This document shows positions 6,276-11,993 of a stretch of DNA of 11,993 bases, piece after piece (position 1 is the first letter of the stretch; each line of letters starts with the position of its first letter). Source of the stretch: JABDNZ01 sp964407425 (GTDB lineage: Bacteria; Gemmatimonadota; Gemmatimonadetes; Longimicrobiales; Gaopeijiaceae); NCBI GenBank assembly GCA_964407425.1, contig CAYOVN010000110.1, forward strand, positions 1 to 11,993, given 5' to 3'. A program made the translations under genes and the position numbers. The notes under the pieces were generated by a model. That model searched no databases. It saw only the letters and a list, made by a program, of their open reading frames with translations, and was not told the origin of the DNA.

Positions 6276-6838
6276 TACGTAAGGCCATCCCAACCCTGAC
6301 TTTGGCGGCAATTTTGGCGCTGGCCGGAGCCCCCGCTTTCGCGGCAGGTCAGGTGACGCCGCCACCGGGGGCACAGAGGCAGCGTGTGGAACTCGAGCAA
6401 AGGCTTCAACGGGGTTTCTACCGTCAACTCCAGAGCCAGCTCCAACTGGAACCGGTTCAGGTGGAAAAGCTCCAAGGCGTGACGAGGTCCTTCCAGGAGG
6501 AGCGGAGGACACTCAATAGGTCCCAGGCTTCTCTTAGGTATAAGCTCCGAGATCCAGGCCTTGTGGACATGCCCGAGGAGGATGCCCGGACTCTCCTGCA
6601 GGAAATGGTGGACCTCCAGGAACAAGAGCTGGCCCTCTATAAAAGAGAACAGGCCGAGCTTCTCGAGTTCGTAACCCCAACCCAGCTCATTCGCCTCTAC
6701 CGCCTGAGGGATGATCTTGGCCAACGTGTCCAACAACTTCGCCAGGGCCGAGGCCAGGGAGGTGGCCGTGGTGTCGGGGGTGGGAATGTGGGGACCCTCG
6801 ACCGAACCCGAACCCCGGGGGGCCGGGACCTGCGTTGA
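6272..6838 (+). CDS. Secreted Spy/CpxP-like helical protein with Gly/Arg-rich tail
   Basis: The function is not established. The 188-residue protein has a clear Sec signal peptide (MIRKA plus a hydrophobic core) with probable cleavage after AFA at about residue 24. The mature part (about 35-158) is rich in Gln, Glu, Arg and Leu and looks helical. It carries LQLEPVQVEKLQ and FVTPTQLIRLYRLRDDL, which resemble the LTxxQ repeats of Spy/CpxP periplasmic chaperones. The last 30 residues are Gly/Arg-rich and probably disordered. The gene overlaps the anti-sigma gene by 4 nt. This fits a periplasmic partner or output of the sigma system, such as a chaperone or stress sensor, but that is inference. 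A strong terminator 29 nt after the stop ends the operon. Confidence 0.85.
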   Translation: MIRKAIPTLTLAAILALAGAPAFAAGQVTPPPGAQRQRVELEQRLQRGFYRQLQSQLQLEPVQVEKLQGVTRSFQEERRTLNRSQASLRYKLRDPGLVDMPEEDARTLLQEMVDLQEQELALYKREQAELLEFVTPTQLIRLYRLRDDLGQRVQQLRQGRGQGGGRGVGGGNVGTLDRTRTPGGRDLR

Positions 6839-6863
6839 CGACAGGGCCTTCCGGTTCTAACCT
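6835..6863 (+). promoter_or_regulatory. Candidate moaDEA promoter overlapping the previous stop codon
   Basis: TTGACG (6835-6840) includes the TGA stop of the upstream gene (6836-6838). A 17-bp spacer separates it from TAACCT (6858-6863). Transcription would begin near 6870, inside the 5' arm of the terminator hairpin and about 29 nt before the moaD ATG. Confidence 0.35.
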
Positions 6864-6867
6864 TTTT

Positions 6868-6896
6868 GGGAGGGCCTTCCGCCCTCCCTTTTTTTT
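6868..6896 (+). terminator. Strong intrinsic terminator of the sigma operon
   Basis: GGGAGGGC (6868-6875) pairs perfectly with GCCCTCCC (6881-6888) across the loop CTTCC, followed by eight T residues (6889-6896). This is the clearest terminator in the window. The moaD start codon begins 3 nt after the T-run. Confidence 0.92.
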
Positions 6897-6898
6897 CT

Positions 6899-7144
6899 AT
6901 GCAGATTCTAATTCTCTTCTTCGCATCCTACCGTGATCTCCTGGGTACAGGAGAAACCTCCCTGACATTGCCGGAGGGGACCTCGGTTTCCGGGTTGGTC
7001 GCGGATCTCCGGGGCCGTGGGGGTCCGTTCCAGGCCCTTCCTCCTTTCCCGGTCGTGGCGGTGAATGAGGAGTACTGTTCTGAGGACCGGATACTGATTG
7101 ATGGGGACGTTGTGGCCTTCATCCCTCCGGTCGCAGGGGGGTGA
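6899..7144 (+). CDS. moaD: Molybdopterin synthase small subunit MoaD
   Basis: MoaD is the ubiquitin-like sulfur carrier of molybdopterin synthase; its C-terminal glycine is made into a thiocarboxylate that donates sulfur to precursor Z. The 81 residues match the family. The N-terminus reads MQILILFFASYRDLLG, a typical MoaD first strand, and the protein ends in the required Gly-Gly (VAGG). The ATG at 6899 is chosen for that N-terminus. The frame also opens at a TTG at 6866, but that extension is just the terminator hairpin read as codons. No Shine-Dalgarno lies at normal distance; the GGGAGGG of the hairpin is about 25 nt away. The stop overlaps the moaE region (GTGA), indicating a moaD-moaE-moaA operon. 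Confidence 0.92.
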   Translation: MQILILFFASYRDLLGTGETSLTLPEGTSVSGLVADLRGRGGPFQALPPFPVVAVNEEYCSEDRILIDGDVVAFIPPVAGG

Positions 7145-7146
7145 GC

Positions 7147-7587
7147 ATGGTTATTACGTCGGTGACCACGGATGTAATCTCCCCGGGGGAGGTGACTCGG
7201 GACCTGCCATCGCAGGCTGACGGAGCCTGTGTCCTTTTTCTGGGTGTGGTCCGGGACCACAATGACGGGCGAGAGGTCACCGGGTTGGAATACGAGGTAT
7301 ACCAGGGGATGGCTGAGAAAACCCTGGCGGCCATCGCCATGGAGGCCTCCCACCGATGGGGGACCGACCGGATTACGGTCATCCACCGGGTAGGGAATCT
7401 CCAGATCGGGGAGGTGAGCACTGCCATCGGGGTGGCAACCCCCCATCGGGGAGATGCTTTCGAGGCTTCCCGCTACATCCTGGAGGAGCTGAAGCAGCGC
7501 CTCCCGATCTGGAAGCGGGAGCACTATGTGGATGGGGATTCGGACTGGCTGGGAGGACCCGAGACGGGGAGGGGCAGGGAGGGATGA
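7147..7587 (+). CDS. moaE: Molybdopterin synthase large subunit MoaE
   Basis: MoaE binds MoaD and catalyses insertion of two sulfurs into cyclic pyranopterin monophosphate to give molybdopterin. From this ATG it is 146 residues, a normal length. Conserved blocks are FLGVVRDHNDGREV, LEYEVY, HRVGNLQIGEVSTAIGVATPHR and LKQRLPIWKREHYVDGDSDWLG; Lys116 and Lys123 in the last block correspond to the active-site lysines. A GTG at 7141, overlapping the moaD stop by 4 nt, is the alternative start and would add two residues. I prefer the ATG because the G-rich stretch at 7136-7141 then lies at a usable distance. The stop overlaps moaA by 4 nt. Confidence 0.94.
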   Translation: MVITSVTTDVISPGEVTRDLPSQADGACVLFLGVVRDHNDGREVTGLEYEVYQGMAEKTLAAIAMEASHRWGTDRITVIHRVGNLQIGEVSTAIGVATPHRGDAFEASRYILEELKQRLPIWKREHYVDGDSDWLGGPETGRGREG

Positions 7588-8588
7588 GCGAATCGGATAG
7601 GCGTGGGTTGGTCGATCAGTTTGGTAGGAGGGTGGAGTACCTCAGGATATCGGTTACCGACAAGTGTAACCTCCGCTGTGTCTATTGCATGCCGGAAGAG
7701 GGTCTCCCCTGGCTCAAGAAGGACCAGCTGCTGAGCTACGAGGAAATCCAGACCATCGTAAAGGTTCTTGCCCCCATGGGTCTCCGACGGGTTCGACTCA
7801 CAGGGGGGGAACCCCTGGTCAGGAAAGATCTCCCTCGGCTGGTGGACCTCATTGCTTCTGTCCCTGGAATCCAGGATCTCTCCGTCTCTACGAATGCTGT
7901 ATTGTTGAAAGACCTGGCCCAGCCTCTTAAGGATGCCGGGGCCACCCGGGTGAATATTTCTCTGGACTCCTTCCGGGAGGATCGAGTGGACGCCCTCGCT
8001 CGTCGTCCCGGGACCTTCGAGAAAGTCCTGGCGGGCCTGGAAGCGGCGGAGAAGGCCGGACTGGAACCCATCAAAATCAATGTTGTGCTGCTCCGCGGGA
8101 AAAACGACGACGAAATCCAGGATTTCGCCGAGGTGACCCGGGACCGGCCCTGGCATGTGCGATTCATCGAGATCATGCCCACGGGAGCCAATCTAGACCT
8201 CAGTTCCGACGACTTCTTCTCTTGTCAGGAGGCGTTGGACCGGCTTCGGAGCCTGGGAGAGCTGGAAGCGGTTTCCGGCCCCGAGGGCAACGGCCCAGCC
8301 GTCTATCATCGGTTTCCCGGCGCGAAGGGAACGGTGGGTGTCATTACGCCCATGAGCCACAACTTCTGCGACGACTGCAACCGACTGCGTCTCACCGCCG
8401 ACGGGCAGCTCAGACCCTGCCTGTTCGGAACCCTCCAGACCAACCTCAGGGATCCCCTCCGGGCTGGAGAAGACCTTGTTCCCCTCATCCACGAAACCCT
8501 CCGAACCAAGCCCGAACGGCATGACCTGGTTCAGGGAAGTGACGTGGGTTCAGGCGGCCTCATCGCCCTCTCCCAAACGGGCGGATGA
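7584..8588 (+). CDS. moaA: GTP 3',8-cyclase MoaA (radical SAM)
   Basis: MoaA is the radical SAM enzyme that, with MoaC, converts GTP to cyclic pyranopterin monophosphate in the first step of molybdenum cofactor synthesis. The 334-residue length is normal. The SAM-binding 4Fe-4S cluster motif CNLRCVYC gives Cys28, Cys32 and Cys35; TGGEPL (73-78) is the SAM-contact motif. The C-terminal GTP-binding cluster uses Cys262 and Cys265 in NFCDDCNRLRLTADG and Cys279 in RPCLF. The protein ends in Gly-Gly, as MoaA does. ATG at 7584 overlaps the moaE stop (ATGA) and has GGGGAGGGG 9 nt upstream. The frame stays open upstream within moaE, but that is a shadow. moaC is not in the window. Confidence 0.96.
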   Translation: MSESDRRGLVDQFGRRVEYLRISVTDKCNLRCVYCMPEEGLPWLKKDQLLSYEEIQTIVKVLAPMGLRRVRLTGGEPLVRKDLPRLVDLIASVPGIQDLSVSTNAVLLKDLAQPLKDAGATRVNISLDSFREDRVDALARRPGTFEKVLAGLEAAEKAGLEPIKINVVLLRGKNDDEIQDFAEVTRDRPWHVRFIEIMPTGANLDLSSDDFFSCQEALDRLRSLGELEAVSGPEGNGPAVYHRFPGAKGTVGVITPMSHNFCDDCNRLRLTADGQLRPCLFGTLQTNLRDPLRAGEDLVPLIHETLRTKPERHDLVQGSDVGSGGLIALSQTGG

Positions 8589-8589
8589 A

Positions 8590-8618
8590 CCCCGGCACCG
8601 GGGCTGGGTGACTTTTTT
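8590..8618 (+). terminator. Possible terminator after moaA
   Basis: CCCCGG (8590-8595) and CCGGGG (8598-8603) form a compact GC-rich hairpin just after the moaA stop. A run of six T (8613-8618) follows after 9 nt, further than ideal. It would plausibly end the moaDEA transcript. Confidence 0.5.
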
Positions 8619-8640
8619 CACACAGACCACATTTCTTCCG

Positions 8641-8669
8641 TTGACACCCCTACGGGGCCCCGGTAGGTT
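8641..8669 (+). promoter_or_regulatory. Candidate mdh promoter with embedded palindrome
   Basis: A consensus -35 box TTGACA (8641-8646) is followed after 17 bp by TAGGTT (8664-8669), of TAnnnT form. The start would be near 8676, about 45 nt before the mdh ATG. The spacer and part of the -10 box form a near-palindrome at 8649-8667: CCTAC and GTAGG arms around GGGGCCCC with one extra G. This is a plausible repressor or activator site. Confidence 0.55.
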
Positions 8670-8720
8670 GCCCCGAGGGTCCCTGTGTTTATTCCATTCC
8701 TGCGTACTCTGGGGAACGTT

Positions 8721-9659
8721 ATGGTCAACAAGATTACGGTAATTGGTGGTGGTCACGTCGGAGAGAGCTGTTCTCTGCTGGCGAGCCAACAAGAGCTAGC
8801 CAAAGAGGTCATCCTTCTAGACATCCTCGAAGGCGTCCCGATCGGGAAAGGCCTGGATCAGTGGGAGGCCGCACCGGTCCTGGGTTTCGACACCCGGGTA
8901 AGGGGAACCAACGACTGGGCTGACGCTGCCGGCACGGACATTTTCATCTTGACCGCTGGTGTGGCGCGGAAACCTGGTATGGACCGGGAAGACCTCCTGA
9001 AGATCAACGCCGGGATCGTGAAGTCCTGCGCCCAGAATATGGCCAAGTATGCGCCGGACTCCATCATCATCGTGGTATCGAATCCCCTGGACGTCATGGC
9101 CTACGTGGCGTTCGAGAACTCCGGGTTCCCCAGGGAGCGGGTTTTTGGCATGGCCGGCATTCTGGACACTGCCCGCTTCCGTTCTTTCCTGGCCCTCGAG
9201 ATGGACGTGAGCGTGGAAGACATCCAGGCTCTGGTCCTGGGTGGACACGGTGACAGCATGGTTCCGCTGGTGAGCTATGCCTCCGTGAGCGGTATCCCCC
9301 TCACCTTCTTCCTGGACAAGGAAACCCTGGATCCCATCATCACCCGGACCCGGAAGGGCGGGGGAGAGATCGTCGGGTACCTGAAGACGGGAAGCGCCTA
9401 CTACGCTCCTGCAGCCGGAGCCGTCCAGATGGCTGAAGCCATCGTCAAGGACAAGAAGCGGATCTTCCCCTGCTCCTGCTACCTCCAGGGTGAGTACGGC
9501 CAGGAAGGCCTCTTCATCGGCGTGCCGTGCAAAGTGGGTAAGGGAGGCATGGAGGGCATCATCGAAGTGCCCCTCTCCGACGACGAGAAAGCCGCGTTGG
9601 ACAGCAGCATGACTGCCGTCAAAGGCACCATGGCCGAGCTCGCCAATCTGGACTACTAG
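8721..9659 (+). CDS. mdh: Malate dehydrogenase, LDH-like type
   Basis: This enzyme interconverts malate and oxaloacetate with NAD, a TCA-cycle step in the cytoplasm. The 312-residue protein has a Rossmann NAD-binding start (ITVIGGGHVGES, residues 5-16), Asp34 placed to bind the NAD ribose, and VSNPLDVM (119-126). Catalytic Asp149 lies in LDTARFR with substrate-binding Arg152, and catalytic His176 in GGHGDSM. Arg83 in GVARKPGMDR, where lactate dehydrogenases have Gln, marks malate specificity, and Arg89 is also present. The loop reads GGGHVG where GAGNVG is more usual. The start ATG at 8721 has GGGGA 5 nt upstream and gives the expected N-terminus; an in-frame GTG at 8685 is less likely. It sits upstream of sdhC on the same strand. 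Confidence 0.96.
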   Translation: MVNKITVIGGGHVGESCSLLASQQELAKEVILLDILEGVPIGKGLDQWEAAPVLGFDTRVRGTNDWADAAGTDIFILTAGVARKPGMDREDLLKINAGIVKSCAQNMAKYAPDSIIIVVSNPLDVMAYVAFENSGFPRERVFGMAGILDTARFRSFLALEMDVSVEDIQALVLGGHGDSMVPLVSYASVSGIPLTFFLDKETLDPIITRTRKGGGEIVGYLKTGSAYYAPAAGAVQMAEAIVKDKKRIFPCSCYLQGEYGQEGLFIGVPCKVGKGGMEGIIEVPLSDDEKAALDSSMTAVKGTMAELANLDY

Positions 9660-9663
9660 GGGG

Positions 9664-9695
9664 TTCGCCCGTTCAAGGGCGAAGGCCTCAAGGCC
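9664..9695 (+). other. Two small hairpins just after mdh
   Basis: TTCGCCC (9664-9670) pairs perfectly with GGGCGAA (9677-9683) over a 6-nt loop. Directly after it, GGCC (9684-9687) and GGCC (9692-9695) flank TCAA. No U-run follows. These may stabilise or process the mdh transcript, together with the larger hairpin downstream. Confidence 0.5.
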
Positions 9696-9703
9696 AAACA
9701 AGC

Positions 9704-9734
9704 GGGGTGGTTCCGGGACACCCGGGACCACCCC
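9704..9734 (+). other. Long 14-bp hairpin between mdh and sdhC
   Basis: GGGGTGGTTCCGGG (9704-9717) pairs with CCCGGGACCACCCC (9721-9734) over a 3-nt ACA loop; all 14 positions pair, one of them as G-U. The following sequence is CCTCC-rich with no U-tract, so it is not a standard intrinsic terminator. It could be an RNA stability or processing element that sets mdh versus sdh levels, a factor-dependent stop, or a protein-binding DNA palindrome. Confidence 0.75.
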
Positions 9735-9767
9735 TCCTCCAAGGCTACCTGAGCACCGGGAGATACG

Positions 9768-10448
9768 ATGCGTCGGGTCATAAGTCTCTACCGCACATCG
9801 GTGGGGAAGAAATTCTACATGGCCGTGTCGGGGGCGATCCTTATTGGATTCCTCGTTGCCCACATGATCGGGAACCTCAAGATGTATATGGGGGCCGATT
9901 CATTTAACCACTACGCAGAGTTTTTGAGGGAGATCGGGTATCCCATTCTCCCCCATATGGCCGGGCTCTGGCTTTTCCGGATCGTTCTGCTGGGTTGCGT
10001 AGGATTGCACATGCTTTCGGCGTGGCAAGTCTATACCCAGAGCAAGAATGCCCGGGGGAGCAAGTACACGAAGGAAGATTCCCTTTCCTTCGCATACGCT
10101 TCCCGGACCATGCGTTGGGGTGGGGTCATCATCGGCACGTTCGTCGTGTATCACCTTCTCCACTTCACCATCGGAACCGCCCATCCCGAGTTCGTTCATG
10201 GGGAAGCCTACCAGAACGTCATCATTGGATTCCAGAGTCTTTGGGTGATCGGTTTCTATGTCCTCGCATTGGTGATGGTGAGCTTTCACGTATACCACGG
10301 ACTTTGGAGCGCTTTCCAGACCGTGGGGGCGAACCATCCCAAGTACAATCCTTACCGGCGGCCTCTGGCCCTGGTTCTGTCTCTCCTGCTCTTCCTCGGG
10401 TTCATGACTGCACCGGTGGGGGTAGCGACAGGGTTCCTGACGATCTAG
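9768..10448 (+). CDS. sdhC: Succinate dehydrogenase cytochrome b558 subunit SdhC
   Basis: SdhC anchors succinate dehydrogenase in the membrane, carries haem b and passes electrons to quinone. The 226-residue protein matches the Bacillus-type b558 family, where one five-helix subunit replaces separate SdhC and SdhD. Hydrophobic spans lie at about 17-37, 66-87, 117-137, 158-181 and 199-221. Histidines within or beside the spans are candidate haem ligands: His32 (VAHMIGNL), His81, His129/His132 (YHLLHF) and His174/His177 (FHVYHG). This pattern would allow two haems, though which residues bind cannot be fixed here. The ATG at 9768 has GGGAG 5 nt upstream. It is 108 bp after mdh and 49 bp before sdhA, in an mdh-sdhC-sdhA order. 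Confidence 0.93.
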   Translation: MRRVISLYRTSVGKKFYMAVSGAILIGFLVAHMIGNLKMYMGADSFNHYAEFLREIGYPILPHMAGLWLFRIVLLGCVGLHMLSAWQVYTQSKNARGSKYTKEDSLSFAYASRTMRWGGVIIGTFVVYHLLHFTIGTAHPEFVHGEAYQNVIIGFQSLWVIGFYVLALVMVSFHVYHGLWSAFQTVGANHPKYNPYRRPLALVLSLLLFLGFMTAPVGVATGFLTI

Positions 10449-10497
10449 AGGTTCCGGCAACGGAATCCAACGCATACGAGTGGAGGTTTCTGGGGAT

Positions 10498-11993
10498 ATG
10501 GAGCTCAACGCAAAAATTCCATCCGGCCCCATCGAACAACACTGGACCAAACACCAGTTCGACATGAAGCTGGTGAACCCGGCCAACAAGCGGAAATACA
10601 ACGTTATCGTGATTGGTTCGGGGTTGGCCGGGGCAGGGGCCGCTGCCACCATGGGGGAGCTGGGCTACAACGTCCGGGTCTACACCTACAATGACTCGGC
10701 CCGAAGGGCCCATTCCATTGCGGCCCAGGGTGGCATCAACGGCGCCAAGAATTACCAAAATGATGGGGACAGCATCTTCCGCCTCTTCTACGATACGGTG
10801 AAGGGTGGGGACTACCGGTCACGGGAATCCAACGTGTACCGCCTGGCCGAGGTGAGTCTGAACATCATTGATCAGGCCGTGGCTCAGGGTGTGCCCTTCG
10901 CCCGGGAATATGGCGGCCTCCTGGCCAACCGGTCTTTTGGAGGCGCTCAGGTTTCCCGGACCTTTTATGCAAGGGGCCAAACGGGCCAACAGCTTCTGCT
11001 TGGATGCTATCAAGCCCTTCAGAAGCAGGTTCATGCCGGGAACGTTAAAGTCTTCTCCCGTCATGAGATGATGGACGTCGTACTGGTGGATGGTGTGGCC
11101 AAGGGTGTGGTGGTCCGAGACCTGGTGAGCGGACGGATTTGGTCCGACACGGCCGACGCGGTGGTTTTGGCGACCGGCGGCTATTCCAACGTCTTCTACC
11201 TGTCCACCAACGCGAAGGCGTGTAACGTCACGGCGGCCTGGAGGGCACACCGGAAGGGTGCCGGCTTCGCCAATCCGTGCTTCACCCAGATTCACCCCAC
11301 ATGCATCCCGCCTTCAGGCGACGAACAGTCCAAGCTCACGCTCATGAGCGAGTCTCTCAGGAACGATGGGCGTATCTGGGTGCCCGCTAAGGAAGGCGAG
11401 GGCAGGGCGGCCGGGGACATCCCCGAGGGCGAACGGGACTACTATCTGGAACGGTTCTATCCATCCTTCGGGAATTTGAGCCCCCGGGATGTTTCTTCTC
11501 GTCGGGCCAAGGAAATGGTGGACACGGGGCACGGCGTCGGGGAACTGAGGAACGGGGTCTACCTCGACTTCAAGGACGCCCTTGGACGCCTGGGTGAGGG
11601 TGCCATCAGGGAGAGGTACGGCAATCTCTTCAGTATGTATGAGAAGATCACCGGAGAGGACCCGTACAAGGTCCCCATGCGGATCTACCCGGCGCCTCAC
11701 TACACCATGGGCGGCCTCTGGGTGGACTACAACCTCCAGACTACCGTACCGGGTCTCTTCGCTGCCGGTGAGGCCAATTTCTCCGACCACGGCGCTAACC
11801 GACTGGGAGCCAGTGCCCTCATGCAGGGGATGGCCGACGGGTACTTCGTTCTTCCTCTTACCATCGGCGATTGGTTGGCCAGGGTAAAACCGGGGGATAC
11901 TTCCACGGACCACGCGGCCTGCAAGGATGCCGAGCGGGGCGTGAAGGAGAAGATGGACAGCCTCCTGGCCGTGGGCGGGAAGACCTCGGTGGA
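10498..11993 (+). CDS. sdhA: Succinate dehydrogenase flavoprotein subunit SdhA (3' end missing)
   Basis: SdhA oxidises succinate to fumarate through covalently bound FAD; electrons pass to SdhB and then SdhC. The frame is open to the window edge, giving 498 codons, so the C-terminal part is missing. Visible are the FAD fold VIVIGSGLAGAGAAA (36-50), His72 in ARRAHSIAAQGGING as the covalent FAD site, His266 in TQIHPTC, Arg330 in SPRDVSSRR as the likely catalytic proton donor, His401 in PAPHYTMGG, and the FAD block EANFSDHGANRLGASAL. The sequence resembles the Bacillus-type SdhA paired with a b558 anchor. The chosen ATG at 10498 has GGAGG 11 nt upstream; an in-frame GTG at 10480 is possible. sdhB is expected next but lies outside. 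Confidence 0.95.
   Translation, partial: MELNAKIPSGPIEQHWTKHQFDMKLVNPANKRKYNVIVIGSGLAGAGAAATMGELGYNVRVYTYNDSARRAHSIAAQGGINGAKNYQNDGDSIFRLFYDTVKGGDYRSRESNVYRLAEVSLNIIDQAVAQGVPFAREYGGLLANRSFGGAQVSRTFYARGQTGQQLLLGCYQALQKQVHAGNVKVFSRHEMMDVVLVDGVAKGVVVRDLVSGRIWSDTADAVVLATGGYSNVFYLSTNAKACNVTAAWRAHRKGAGFANPCFTQIHPTCIPPSGDEQSKLTLMSESLRNDGRIWVPAKEGEGRAAGDIPEGERDYYLERFYPSFGNLSPRDVSSRRAKEMVDTGHGVGELRNGVYLDFKDALGRLGEGAIRERYGNLFSMYEKITGEDPYKVPMRIYPAPHYTMGGLWVDYNLQTTVPGLFAAGEANFSDHGANRLGASALMQGMADGYFVLPLTIGDWLARVKPGDTSTDHAACKDAERGVKEKMDSLLAVGGKTSV

Noticed and set aside
5702..6736. Minus-strand open frame of 344 codons opposite the anti-sigma and Spy-like genes
   Set aside because: The + strand has three consecutive genes with 4-nt overlaps and clear motifs. 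The antisense product is Arg/Ser/Pro-rich in the typical shadow pattern.
7356..7583. Upstream extension of moaA within moaE
   Set aside because: It is the +1 shadow of moaE. The ATG at 7584 has a strong ribosome site, a 4-nt overlap and the expected MoaA N-terminus.
8817..9863. Long minus-strand open frame (348 codons) opposite mdh
   Set aside because: It is entirely antisense to mdh and the sdhC start. mdh has all its catalytic residues, and the antisense product is rich in His, Gly and Asp with no recognisable motif.

Overview
The window is about 12 kb of compact, GC-rich bacterial chromosome carrying core-metabolism genes. I see no phage, transposon, CRISPR, tRNA or rRNA. Several protein types together suggest Gemmatimonadota or a close relative: a Bacillus-type cytochrome b558 succinate dehydrogenase, an LDH-like malate dehydrogenase, an RNase H opening with an ADESCLGN motif, and an ECF sigma / zinc-finger anti-sigma / Spy-like secreted protein trio. 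That placement rests on recognising protein families and has not been tested.

Layout. Positions 1-60 are four copies of a 15-bp tandem repeat, possibly the 3' tail of an upstream gene. On the + strand follow a 2-oxo acid dehydrogenase E2 gene (250-1644) and lipB (1637-2305), which overlap. An AT-rich convergent gap (2306-2577) separates them from a minus-strand RNase H-like gene (2578-3165). A divergent gap leads to carA (3404-4534), then an HU/IHF gene (4747-5049). Next is a tightly overlapped ECF sigma, anti-sigma and secreted Spy-like protein operon (5203-6838), closed by a strong intrinsic terminator. moaD-moaE-moaA (6899-8588) begins directly at that terminator. mdh (8721-9659) and sdhC-sdhA (9768 to the window edge) end the window; sdhA is cut off.

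How the genes fit together. The E2 protein needs a lipoylated lysine, and LipB supplies the octanoyl precursor, so enzyme and substrate are co-transcribed. MDH and SDH are adjacent TCA-cycle steps, with SDH also feeding the quinone pool. MoaD, MoaE and MoaA belong to molybdopterin biosynthesis. CarA makes ammonia from glutamine for carbamoyl phosphate. The sigma/anti-sigma/Spy trio looks like an envelope-stress module.

The window is mostly ordinary, and I found no convincing new multi-gene system. The points most worth a second look are an RNase HI with Ala in place of a catalytic Glu, a 14-bp hairpin between mdh and sdhC, a near-palindrome inside the predicted mdh promoter, a moaD start codon placed just after a terminator U-tract, and an AT-rich island between convergent genes.
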